Source: Tetracladium setigerum (taxonomy: Eukaryota > Ascomycota > Leotiomycetes > Helotiales). From it: a stretch of DNA of 64,000 nt. A program made the position numbers and the translations under genes. The stretch spans positions 1,054,001 through 1,118,000 of the forward strand of contig PZJY01000013.1 of assembly GCA_031472005.1 (NCBI GenBank), read 5' to 3'. The notes under the pieces are model-generated. The model saw only the letters and a list, made by a program, of their open reading frames with translations, was not told the DNA's origin and ran no database searches. This document shows, in pieces, positions 32,915 through 44,367 of the stretch (position 1 is its first letter; the number at the start of each line of letters is the position of its first letter).

Positions 32915-34863
32915 ATGTCCACCCCTATTACCAGAATCCCACACAGCCTATCCCGCCACCTCTCGCGTCTCCGTGACCTCGCCCGCCAACAACCCCCCAC
33001 GGGTAGTAGTGAATCCGAACAACCGCTTCAAGGAAATCACAATAGTCTTCCCAATCGCCTCGTTGATGTCTTCTTGCGTACGTGGGATCTGGGCTTCACG
33101 GCGTTTGGGGGGCCGCCGGTTCATTTTCAGATCTTGCATCAAAGGTTTGTTGAGGGGAGAGGGGGAAAGCAGAAATGGGTTGATGAGGAGACTGTAGGTT
33201 TTATTCTATTTTAATTATATGTTGAGTCTTTTTGGGGAAGTGCTAGGGAAGAAGAGAGATGCCGGAGCAGTGATTCATATATCTCTACATGCGGAGTTAT
33301 CTGTGTTTGGGATGGGACGTGAGAAAGAGAGATTTGGTTGAAGCAGAGAGAGCCACGCTAACAATTGAATATCAGTATCAGGAACTATTTGCAATCTGTC
33401 AGGGTCTCCCGGGCCCTGGAAGCACAAAGATGATTTTCTGCCTTACTTTACTACATGCAGGATTTATCCCGGCCCTCTTTGTTTTCTTGATCTGGAGGTA
33501 AGTTGTCCAGCTTTTCATCTACTGTAAACTTTACACCATCCCTTCCAATCACAATGAAGCTTACATGAATATCTATCTACAGTCTTCCCGGAGCAATCGG
33601 CATGTACGCTCTTTCCATCGGCGTCCAGCGGATAAACGAGATCCTCCCATTACCAGTCTACGCTCTTCTCTCAGGACTAAACGCCTCAACCGTCGGCATC
33701 ATTGCACTCGCCGCCGTTCAGCTTGCCGAGAAAGCAATCAGAGACAAACTTACCCGTATCCTCGTCCTTTTCGGGGCGTGCGCAGGGTTATGTTATAGTG
33801 CATTGTGGTTTTTCCCCGTACTGATGCTTGTTGGTGGTCTCACTAGTGTTGTCTGGGATGGCTGGATGAGCCAGAAGATTGGCAAGGTGAGGGTGATGTT
33901 GGAGCGGAAAAGGAAAGATCCGGAGAGCACGGTTGAGCAGGCTGGTGCTCTTGATAGTGTACAACTTGATGAGAGGATAGACAGGGAGAATAGTGTGCAT
34001 AGAAGAAGTGCTGCTGCCAGCTCCGTCAAGTCAAGTAATGCCGGACCAACTTTACAACAACCTCTTGCGGAGAATTCGCCGTTACCGACAGAACAAGCCG
34101 TCACAGATAACTCAGACCACTTGATCCGCATTAAGGTGGGAATCGCAATTACCGTTATATTCTTCGGTATGCATATCACACCCCACGATACACTCTCCTC
34201 ATATCCAAAGCAACTCGCTAACCCACCCCCACAGCATCCTTCACAGCCATCCTCGTCACCCGCGGCACTCTCAAAGCCCCGCCACTAATCCTTGACCTCT
34301 TCGCCAACATGTACCTAGCGGGCACCATCATCTTCGGCGGCGGCCCTGTCGTGATCCCCCTCCTCCGTTCCTACGTCGTCGACCCCGGCTGGGTCACCAG
34401 CCGCGACTTCCTCCTCGGCCTCGCCATAATCCAAGCCTTCCCGGGCCCCAACTTCAACTTCGCCGTCTACCTCAGCGCACTCGCCCTGCAAAACTCCCAA
34501 TTCCCAACTATTCTCGGCGCATTCTTAGGATTTATTGGGATATTCCTGCCTGGAATCACGCTGGCTGTTGCGGTGCAGAGTTTTTGGCGCGTGTTGAGGG
34601 CGAAGAAGTGGGTGGTGGATTTGTTGAGGGGCGTTAATGCTACGGCGGTTGGGTTGGTGTTTACGGCTGTTTATAGGCTGTGGGAGATTGGGTATCTGGT
34701 TCCGGAGGATAGTAAGGGGAGGAGTTTGGCGGCGGAGCCGTGGTGGGTTGTTGTTGCTGCTGTTACGTATGCGGAGAGTGCTTGGTTTAATGTTCCTCCT
34801 GCTGTTGCGATTGTGGTGGGTGCCGTGTTGGGACTTTGCTGGTACGGTGCAGTTGGGCGATGA
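32915..34863 (+). CDS. CHR-family chromate ion transporter
   Basis: Membrane anion transporter of the CHR superfamily, long two-domain form; bacterial ChrA exports chromate, and fungal members are implicated in chromate or sulfate-analogue handling. ATG at 32915. Introns lie at about 33193-33373, 33499-33582 and 34168-34234. The N-terminal CHR half carries WDLGFTAFGGPPVHF and QGLPGPGSTKM. A variable cytoplasmic linker (about residues 200-290, Ser/Glu-rich) separates it from the C-terminal half. That half has the paired motifs NMYLAGTIIFGGGPVVIPLL and IQAFPGPNFNFAVYL. About ten to twelve spans in all. The frame is intact, unlike the upstream genes. No chromate-resistance partners are seen. Confidence 0.9.
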
Positions 34864-35066
34864 AAGTGCTGCTGTGAGGGTGTTAAATGCATATTTTGCT
34901 ATCGGAGCCTTCAGTAATGGTTTGTCACTAATTTGGTCAGAGTTGTGTTGAAAGATACTGGAAATATTCTTTACATAATCAATCCTGATGGCTTTGACTA
35001 AGTTGAAGAGGCAAATGGGAATCTGTCCTGCCATAACTTTTAATCATGATGAGTGTAAAAAGTACA

Positions 35067-37259
35067 TTAATCGTCCTCAGACTCCGAGCCAATGATGTTT
35101 CTCTCTTCGTCACGAAACTGGTCAACCATTCTCATCCGACCCAAAGTCAATACTGTCAAAACATGATCATCTCCCAACACCCTCTTCCTGACCTGCAGGA
35201 GCTCATTATATAACTTGAAAGATTCTTCATAGTCTCCCTTGCCACCCAAAAGCTCCGCAAGACGTTCCTTACTAGACAAAGTACTCGGATGCTCAATACC
35301 TAGAGCCCTCTCACGAGAAGCCAACGTCGTTCGACTCAACGCCTCGGCCTCATCATCCTCGCCCAAATTCTCCAGCACCGAAATGAGACTAGCTTGATTC
35401 TCCAAAGTAGAAGGATGGTCAGGCCCGAGTGTCCTTCTTTCAATATGAAGGACGTGAGTACGCAACCGGTGAGCTTTGTCGTAGTGGCCTTGACGTCCTA
35501 AAATTCCAGCTAAATTGTGCATGCTGTTCAAGGTGTGTGGGTGTTCATCTCCAGAAGTTAATCGCTTTAGTACGATGACATTTTCATATGCGTCTTGGGC
35601 CTCTCTGTAGCGTTTTTGACCTCCGAGTGCTGTTGCAATGCCATGCACACTATTCAGCGTTTGTGGATGTAATGCACCGATTGCTTTCGTTTGAATCTCA
35701 ACCATGGATCGATATATGGACTCCATATCTGAAAATCTCCCCTGACCTCCCAATGAAACAGCCAAGTTGTGCATGGTATTCAGGGTCTTCGGGTGTTCAG
35801 CCCCAAGGACTTTCGATCGTGCTGCTAGAACTTCACGATAGAGTAGCTCGGCAGCGACGTCACTGCCGGATGCAGACAACACAATCGCCAGAGCTTCTTT
35901 ACTCCTCAAAACTCCTGCATCAACAGTATCGGAGACTTGCTGCAATCTGATATCCAAAGCCATTCGTGCCTGTGTCTCGGCTTCTGTGTAGCGTCCTTGG
36001 TCCATCATCACCAACGCCAAGATTGTTACGCAGTCCAACGTGTCTGGGTGTTTATCCCCGCGTGTCTTGCGAAAAGCCTCCAGAGCACCCAGAAGTAGTC
36101 TCTCGGCCTCCGAATAACGACCTTGACTCCTCAAAATTCTGCTCAAAGCTTCCAGGGCATCCATCGTGCTCGGGTGCTTGTTATCAAAATGAACCCGGTG
36201 AAGTCTCACGGCGCGTTGCAGCAACACTCTCGACCATTCGTATTTCCCTTGGTCCTCAACTCGCCCAGCCAGTTCAATCAGAGAATCTAGAGTCTCTGAT
36301 ACCTCATCTTCTGATTCCACCCTTCGGTTTGAGGTGTGGATTTCCGAGTCTTTATACACGCCTCTGCCCAGTGACCTCTGTCCGAAAAAATTAATTTGTG
36401 TAAGTGACGATGCTGATTTGACTTCTGTTCGTGCCGCTGCCGAAAAATCGAAGAACTCCTTCATCAAGGTCGAGTTATCAGCGGTTGATCTAGATACAGG
36501 GCGTTGTTCGTTGATTGCCTTGGACGAAGCTGAGTTTAATTCTCGATGGGCACAGTTGCTTGAGCTTTGCTTCTTACTTGTGTCCAATAGAGCCTGAGGA
36601 GCATGACCGGTATCCGTTGGAAGTTGTTTCTGCTCTGGTAAAGTGTTCGCCGGGGTGTTGGAAGTTGATATTGAATGAGATTCATGAGTGGGAAAGGTCT
36701 GTTCGATAGGAGATGTGGAGCGGTGATCACTTGGTCTAATCGTGTAGTAGCTGATTACGGATGGCGTTGCTATTCTCCAAATTAGCAGCAACAATCTTCA
36801 AGTTATCGCTTTACTCACGAGACTTTGAAGATCCCATTCCAACGCTCGGATGATCTTTCGCAAAGCGCTTAATTTTCCTCGGATCAACGACTCGTTTCCT
36901 CACTCGAAAGCATGTATCTTTGCCATCCTGCATCCTCCTCTCCCTTTCTATTTTGACAATCGCTTTCATTTCATTATGTTTGACCTTCTTATCCAGTCCC
37001 CATTGCATTATTCGCGTTTTATATTGTCGTTCGCTGGATGCGAGCATGGTTAGTAGATGGCCATTCGGAAAGTTTGAAGGCAAACCTACGTAGCAAGAAA
37101 TGAGTACTGCTCTTTCATGATCTCTACCACGTCTTTGAGGGAGCGGTTTTCGAGCGCATATAGCCTCGTAATCTCAGGTCTCCAAAAATCCCATTGATGA
37201 TGCGAATCATATCCTCGACCTCGAGGCTGGGCCTTCGGATTACGCAATGGCGGGTACAT
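35067..37259 (-). CDS. Clr5-domain / kinesin-light-chain-like TPR protein
   Basis: Fusion of an N-terminal Clr5 domain and a C-terminal TPR array, about 700 residues. ATG at 37259. Exon 1 reads WDFWRPEITRLYALEN, then RSLKDVVEIMKEQYSFLAT. After an intron come ERQYKTRIMQWGLDKK and a basic stretch. A third exon starts PTPSVISYYTIRP and carries a Ser/Thr-rich linker. From about residue 285 come some nine TPR_12 units of about 42 residues with the pattern LGxxHPxTLxxxxxLAxxLxxQGxYxEAE (for example LGAEHPKTLNTMHNLAVSLGGQGRF). Clr5-type domains suggest DNA or chromatin contact, and KLC-like TPRs are common as C-terminal sensors of fungal NLR-like proteins. It ends in an acidic GSESEDD tail. Role unknown; signalling or non-self recognition is inference. 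Confidence 0.88.
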
Positions 37260-40245
37260 TGTTAAAACTTCATTTATAGCTGTCGAGCGAGTGATGGCTA
37301 GACTTCGGACTCTTCAGAACGAGATAAATAGGAGTAAACAACCAGATTTCCCAAGGCATATGATATGAAATTGTTGGAGCCCATTCTCTGTTTAAGTGTT
37401 CACAATCCAGCACGTTAGGCTGCTGTCAGAGAGAGTCGCGGTTGGCTGGGAATTGGTTGGGTGAAAACAAAAGTACTGTGCATGGCGGCCGATGGCCATG
37501 CCGGGTCTCTAAGTGGCTGTCAGGAACCGGCATACTCTATCATATCTCTTGCTCACCAATCGTAATATTTGTTTCTGAAGCGAGTGGCAAAGATAGGTAG
37601 TTGTAAGGTTGCTTCATGCGCTGGCGCTTTGACGTTCGCAAAAGGACTGTAAAGAAATAACGACATGCCACTCGAAGATCACAATTGCACAAGCCAGCAC
37701 ATATTCCAACCCTTGTTCCTCTTCTTCTGAATCAATAATTTCATGCATTTTTGGGAAAGCTCCAAAGATTCACGTGATGCGGCCGCATCTGCCGCACGAC
37801 GCGGTCTTTGTTGCACGTCGCAAAAAAGTTCAAGTTGTTTTTGCAAAGATGCGTTTTTGAGCCTTTCGAAAAGCTGATTCTCGTATTCGGGGATTTCTCG
37901 AAACTTTTTACGAATACGAGGTTGGAGGAAATGTCACGTTGGGGGTGCAAGTCGACACCTAGCCGGGGCCGGCCAGTTTAACTTGTGATTGAAGTGAAGC
38001 AAGGATGCTTTTCCAAATAGAAGTCCCAATTGCTACGGATATACGACACATGTTTCTCAATAGTAGCCGTCCTCACGCTTAGAAATCCACGACAACAGTC
38101 TGGCCAGGAACAGATTTGCAGCATTGACGAATCAATCAACAAACTCAAAGAGAAAATGCAACAAAATCACTGTAGTATGGTTGCCAACGATGTGCTGCCT
38201 GCCTGTGCAGCTTCTCCTAAGCCTAAAACTAGGTAGATTTGATATTCTGAAATCTAGGGATCTAATTATGTTGGTTCTAAGTCTCTTTGATACCTCGTCT
38301 TGTCCGTGATGGAGAGAATAGATTTGGGAATGCTACGGCATGTCGTCTACTATTCCACCCAAACCGTGAAGAACAACAGTATGGCGGGAGCCATCGCCGT
38401 TTGAGTGTCCTGTATATTTTCGAGAGCTCCCCTCCCTTGCCACGAAGTGTACGATTGCGTTACCAGAAGACTAGTACAAAATTCTAGAACTTCTGCAGCG
38501 AATGGGAAAGAAACAACCGCAGCGATTTCTTCTAGTGTCATCGGTCGGAAAAATGAAGTAAGCCACATGAGGATTTCTTGTATGCGTTTCTCGTCTTTCG
38601 CTGGAATTTTTTTTCAAGCGCTTCCTCATAGGTTTTCTCAAGCCTCTCCAGGACTATTAATAGAATAATACGTATAAGGAGTAGAAGTGAAGATGGCTAC
38701 TTTAGTGATAATATACCCCTAATTACACAAGCTGGTTAGGTAAGCATGCTTACGTGATCAGGTGTTGACTAGCCATCACCACTTCTACCTATCTACTACT
38801 ATTGCATGATTATGATGACCTACATTCTTAAATTAGTTTATGCAGCAGCTATCTCCAAAAGGATGTTGACATCAAGAACACTAAGTTATATAGAATAAAT
38901 AATATTCACATTACAAAAGCTCTCCTAGATTATCATTCGACAGTAAAGTTTAAATCCGTAAAACATAGATATCTATAATCAAGGTTAACCTTCAATAGCC
39001 AAATAATAGAGCCGAGACGTCGCAGTCGACTGCGATGTCTACTCGAGTGTGCCAGTGGCCGAGTCCCAAAACCACACTAATTTATCAAGTTATCGTCCGG
39101 TTCTACTACAAGTTGCATTAAGTCGGGTGAGAAGGAAGAAAGGAGTTGGCTATCAGCCAGCAGCTCACATGTTTGGCGGGGCAGTGCTGTTTGCTAAGCT
39201 GACCAAGTCACTATGCTCCAGAGCCGCACCGTCTTATCGATTGATGCTGATGCTAATAGCCTCGAATCAGGCGAGAAGGCTACTGATCCGAATGTGGGTG
39301 TGTAATTTTGGTCTTTATTTCGTGGGGTAAACCAGCTGTTCAGTTGTGTTTTGAGAGAAGTTGTTCAAGTCACATTCGGTAATTTGCAAGAACACACATG
39401 GAATTTGTTTTGCTGCCTGGCTATCTTCAACTTTCATGAATTACCTTGCCCCACAGCTTCCTTCTTTGCTGCTCCGTAATATTCGATTGTAGTCACGTGA
39501 AAGCGTGGCTACGCTAGTGTGGTAAGCAAGCTAGCTCTTCACCCATCGATCTGCGCGAGAGCTTTCACTTTCTCTCCCCTCTAATACCATTTCCTGCGGC
39601 ATCAACGCAGAAAATGTCACGTGGGCGCTACATTCACTTTAAAATGTAAACTTAGATTACGTGCATCTAAACTGGGATATCTCCATTTCATCCCATGCAT
39701 TGGATTCCGACCTGGTGAATCTACTGGCTTGATATTGAACTGTGCCAAGAAACAAGCCCGCGATTAGACAGATTAACACACCGAGCACTCGCTCCAACCT
39801 TAGATTATCAGATCCCATCGCGCCAAAGAACAAACAACCCTTCAAACAGAAAATCACACACGCACTGAGAGATCAACATCCAACACCAATCACAAGCAAG
39901 GAAACACAACAGAAACCCAACCTGTGAACAAGATAAGTAACATCAATCCCACTCCTTGAGCAGAAGCTGGGTAGTCTGCAAAACGAGTCTGAGAGCGGCG
40001 CGGAGAACGTTGGAGATTCCTGGATTAAACAGCCCTGTGATCTATATATTCCATGGTAAAATTGTGCGCATGTCTATAAAGAAAAACTTGCTCGTTGCAA
40101 TTTTGCGAGGGAGATTGTTGGACTGATATGGAATAGCAGATGAAGACGGTGTTTTGAGGTCAGGGTTTCACGTCCCCTTATGTGAAAGATTTTCTTGCTT
40201 CATCTGAATAAGTGTGAGCCTCCTCCTGAGTCTCCAAAATAATTC
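37260..40245. other. 3 kb gene-free, AT-rich, repeat-bearing region
   Basis: No coding gene was recognised. It contains a 27-bp repeat fragment at 37993-38022 shared with 53225-53254, and a fold-back structure at 38679-38790. From about 38650 to 39000 the DNA is markedly AT-rich, as in RIP-altered or degenerate transposon relics. It separates the Clr5-TPR gene from the next large gene. Confidence 0.45.
38679..38790. repeat. MITE-like fold-back with internal palindrome
   Basis: The left arm GGAGTAGAAGTGAAGATGGC (from 38679) and right arm (ending 38790) are inverted copies over about 20 bp with a few mismatches. Near the right arm lies a perfect 14-bp palindrome GTAAGCATGCTTAC at 38740-38753. 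The 112-bp size and AT-rich surroundings fit a miniature inverted-repeat or terminal-repeat relic. Confidence 0.45.
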
Positions 40246-43200
40246 TTATTCATCGCCCTCACCAACAGTGAAAGTATCCAGATACGCATTCATCAGTCTC
40301 TCCGCCTGTTCCTCACTCAGTACCTCCCCCTCTTCATCTTTATTTTCCTCACTTCCACGCCTCCAGCGAGATCCCTCTCCCAAGTCCGATTCTGAGCCTT
40401 CAAAGGAACTAATGCTGTGATTCCTAGTTTTACGCCTCCGTTGCGATCTGGATGGGTCGCTCCTATTCCCTACTTGAACTCTAGCTGCTGCTGCTCCAGC
40501 CATAAGGCCAATTGCCACCTTACTAGCCGCCCTCCGTTCTGCATTTGTAAATCTCTGTTCCTCCAACAATCGCGCTTCTTCTTCTTGTTCCTTCCGCTTT
40601 TGTTCTCGTTCTGCCCGATCACGCATGATTTCGCGAGGTCCTCTAATACCAGAAGGGAGCTCAGGAAGGGGCGTCTTGTCTGGACGTTGTTGAACACCGG
40701 TACCTGATGTCTTGCTTTCGACAAGATATAACGGCTTGTACTCCCAAGCAGGATCATAGGAAGCCAAACGTGTTGGGTAACTTCGGAATTTCAGAGGCAC
40801 TGCACTGTGGCTTGGGGATTTGATAGGCGGGCCCGTGGTGACTCTCTCTCTTGCTGGCTGCTTAGACTCCGGAGTCTCTGGGCGGCTATCTGGCAATCTA
40901 GGCAGATCATCACGAGGTTCATCGTTGAGTGGAGTTGAGTCGCTAGGTGGCAGGGGAAGAAGGTCGCCATATTTTGGATCTATTGCAGGCCAAATTCGGT
41001 GTTCTGTACGTACGGAATAAATTGCGTCCGCTGGTACCTCTGCAATGCTCTTCGCTTCTTCAAATAATCCAAATTCCGAATTCCTCCTTCGGGATGCCTT
41101 TTCTCTCTTTCTTTGCTCCTTTTTAGATAGCTTTGGCTCAAACGGATGCTCGTTGGCAGAACCTTCAATGTTAGGCGAATAGTTGGGATCTTGCGGGAAC
41201 CTCGCTTTCTTTGACTCAGAATCAGCTGGTGGCGAGTCTCTTCTCCGATAGCTCGGGTTATCAATCACAATATTAGGGTCAAATCCAGCATCTTGGAGGC
41301 CAGCGCTGACTGTACCAGCAAAGTCTACATCGCTGTCGAAACCACTGGGCATGGGTGATCTGTAATATTCTCCAACTTCTATTGGATCGGCCAATAGACG
41401 AGGTTTTCGCTTAACTTTCTTAGTTTTCTTACTTTTCCTCCCTGTCTCTGCCCATGCCCAGTCGCTCGAATGATTTTCTTGTGGCTGTGAGACATCTTCG
41501 AATGCATCAATAGGGACTGTTATTCTTGCCGGTGAACTACGGCGGGCTTTTTTCTTCTTTGTAGGAGTAGAGAAATCAAACTCCACGTCTTCGGTATGAC
41601 GCTTTGCCTCTTCACTCCATGGATCTCTGTAGCGTTCGATGGAACTACGACCTGTTAAATCTTCAGCCGGAAAGATCCCACCACGAAGCAAAATCTTCCA
41701 CTTTGTCTCTCTCTCTGTCGCCTTCCTCGACAATTTGCGCTGCCAGAAGTTTGAGACAGTCTCTCCTGGTGAGGTATACAAGGATATAAATTCAATTTTC
41801 CAGGCATACGGTTTGCGCGTGTTATCGTTTCTATCATCTAGCAAGTCTTCGACGGCGACTCTTGCCTCGTGTGGAAGTTCAGCTATATTGATGGTATGCT
41901 GAGCTATCCTTGAGCGCTCTAAAACAGCATCCGGAAGCCAGCCTTTTAGGACCGTTTGGTCTCGTGTCAGGAAAGATGTCTTAAAGTCAGACGGTTTGTG
42001 ACTTGCGAATATTCGTATTCTCAAACCGCAAATGCTGATGATAGATGGTATTTCGGGATAAGGAGTCTCTGGGGCAAGGATCCAGCCTTCCAATATATCG
42101 GGGCCAGCGGAGGTTTCTCGTGTTTTTCTAATGTACAGTCAGGGTCAGTATGGAGCTGAGCTCAGGATTTTGTGCGCACCTTGACAGAGCAGCTCCCTGA
42201 GAGACAGGCTCTTTAGATGCTTCCATTTCAGGAGCGTCTTGGTCTGAAACAGATTCGGCGGGTGTTTTTTCTCGCGTCTTTTCTAGCGAATCATCTAAAC
42301 CCCGCTTGAAAAGTGCGGAAAAGATGCCACTCGACTTCTGGGCCTTGGGAGATGTCTCCATGATGGCGGGATCATCGTGAGTCTCTCTATCGATGGTTCG
42401 TTCGACTTGATACTCATTTAGCGAAACACCTTTGACAAGATCATGCTGCTCAAGACCTTCGAAAGTGTCTCGTCTTCCAATTCCCCCTCCGCCATCCATC
42501 GAAACAGTACCCTCCTTGAAAGATAACTTCGTAACAGGAATTTCTGTGGGACTCTGTTTTTGATTTCCTTGATTTTCCCCTCGGGATATCTTATGCTTCT
42601 TGCGACCCAAGTTTGGAGCGGCTATCGTCAGGTCTCCATCCCCTATTGTCTTTTCTTGAACATAATCAGGAGGGTCATCTGTGCCGACTCCTGGGTCAAT
42701 GGCAAGCATTGTCACCGATATCGGATTACCCTCGATTTTTTCTTTGCCTTTATACACTGGACTAGGCATCAAACCTGCTTGTTGGATACTCTTCACCAAG
42801 GCGGGCAGATGTGCCATGAAAAGCTTGAAATCATCCGCTTGCTCATCGCTCAGTATATTCCTATTGATTAAATCAGCTTTATTCTATTTGAACTGGGAGT
42901 TTATGGTGCAAGTACTTTCTATTCAGTGATCTCAAGATTGTCAGGTTCAATAAATGCAATAGCATCTGCAAATTTGACTTCGAAGTCTCAATCGAAGTCA
43001 CTAAATCTTTCAACTCCTGCTCACCCCCAAGAGCATGCCTCAACTTAACCCACATATCAATTTTCTTCACCTGGGTTATACCATCACCGACCGAGTCCTT
43101 CTTCACAACTCTCAGCGCTACAAACAAGACATCGAAATTACGTTCACAGGTATCCCTCGTTTCCACGAAGTTCTTGACTGTCAACTGACACTCCTTCTCA

Positions 43201-43388
43201 TAGGTTTTGATGGTTTCGCCGATCTCTTTGAGGATGGAAGATGTGAGTGCCACCCCTGCAGCGAGGCTGGTGATTTTGGGCTCCGTCCCACGGTAGACAT
43301 TGATGAAGGTTGTGAGAGTATTCGCGATTTTGATGCCAAAGGCTGCGATACCGATGACGGACGCGGCGAGGCTGAAGGGGTCAGCCAT
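40246..43388 (-). CDS. protein with fungal STAND-type N-terminal domain and disordered body
   Basis: About 1,000 residues in three exons. The ATG at 43388 opens with MADPFSLAASVIGIAAFGIK, the amphipathic, Ala/Gly-rich start of the fungal N-terminal domain seen on NLR-like (STAND) and incompatibility proteins. This runs to about residue 165 (LQMLLHLLNLTILRSLNRK). One intron leads to NILSDEQADDFKLFMAHLPALVKS and a polar region. Another, near 42130-42180, leads to KTRETSAGPD and a long charged body with basic runs (KKTKKVKRKPR, LSKKEQRKREKASRRR) and a coiled-coil-like EREQKRKEQEEEARLLEE near the C-terminus. No NACHT/NB-ARC or repeat domain is visible, so this is an orphan N-domain protein. Function unknown. 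Confidence 0.75.
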
Positions 43389-44367
43389 GGAGAGCTGCCA
43401 TTTATTGAGATGGGAAGAGGACGATAGAATGAGGATGCAAAAGTGTATGTTGGAAACTCTCCAGCTGAGGCTCGGGAATTATGCATTTCAAGTCCGATAG
43501 GTGGACGAGTGGCTAACAATCACTGCCCTGCAGGTGCTGAGTTGCTGCAACTCGTATCTACATATCACGTGTTCCTCCAACTTTGACGAAATTTTCCTTC
43601 AGTCCAGCTATCAAAATACGTCGTGTTCCAGGCCATTGACGATGCTCCATATGGTCTTCATAAGGCCTTTTGCGCTTGATTTGCTTCCGGATTTCAATGC
43701 TGGTCCCACAGACTGCGGATCGAGATGTCGAGTGGCGATGAACTTAGCTGCCTAAGAAGTGATTGGAGCATGCTACAAACGCTCTGCGTATTGACATTTC
43801 TGAATTGAAAGTACCAGTATGCAATTCGCTTTCGTGGATCGAGTTTACACAGTTGTCAAAGATCATCAATAGTTGTTGAGCTTGAAGGATGTTAGCTTAT
43901 TTACAAAAGGGCGCCATACAAATTTAACCTTACCATAGAATAGACTTTCCACAGCCGGCTACATATTATTAGTCGAACCATAAAGATAGTTAGTCTATAG
44001 CCAAGGGGGGCTATAGATTAGGCTTTAATGCTTAATTCTTGGTGCTTTACGGTACTTGGAACCCCGGCGCGATTCGGGCCGGGGAAGTGCGAAGACAATT
44101 TGCGACGTGTGATAGCTAGGAATAAGATGCTAAGGAGTCAATGGGAAAGGAGGAAGATGAGCGTGACCGAGGAACAAGAAAAACACCGGATTCATTGTAG
44201 TTCACAACGTACGGATGACTATTCCAGATAGTATTCAAAGAGCACAGCACTAGAGGCAAAGAAATGACTGTGACGACTAAATTACGAATAGGCTCATCAA
44301 AAGACATATAATATTAGCGGAAACAAGACCACATATTCCATTCTGGCCCAACTGAACTCAAGCCCAA
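43389..44367. other. intergenic, no gene seen
   Basis: About 1 kb between the N-domain gene promoter and the 3' end of the next minus-strand gene. No coding frame with family resemblance, RNA gene or repeat was recognised. Confidence 0.35.
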
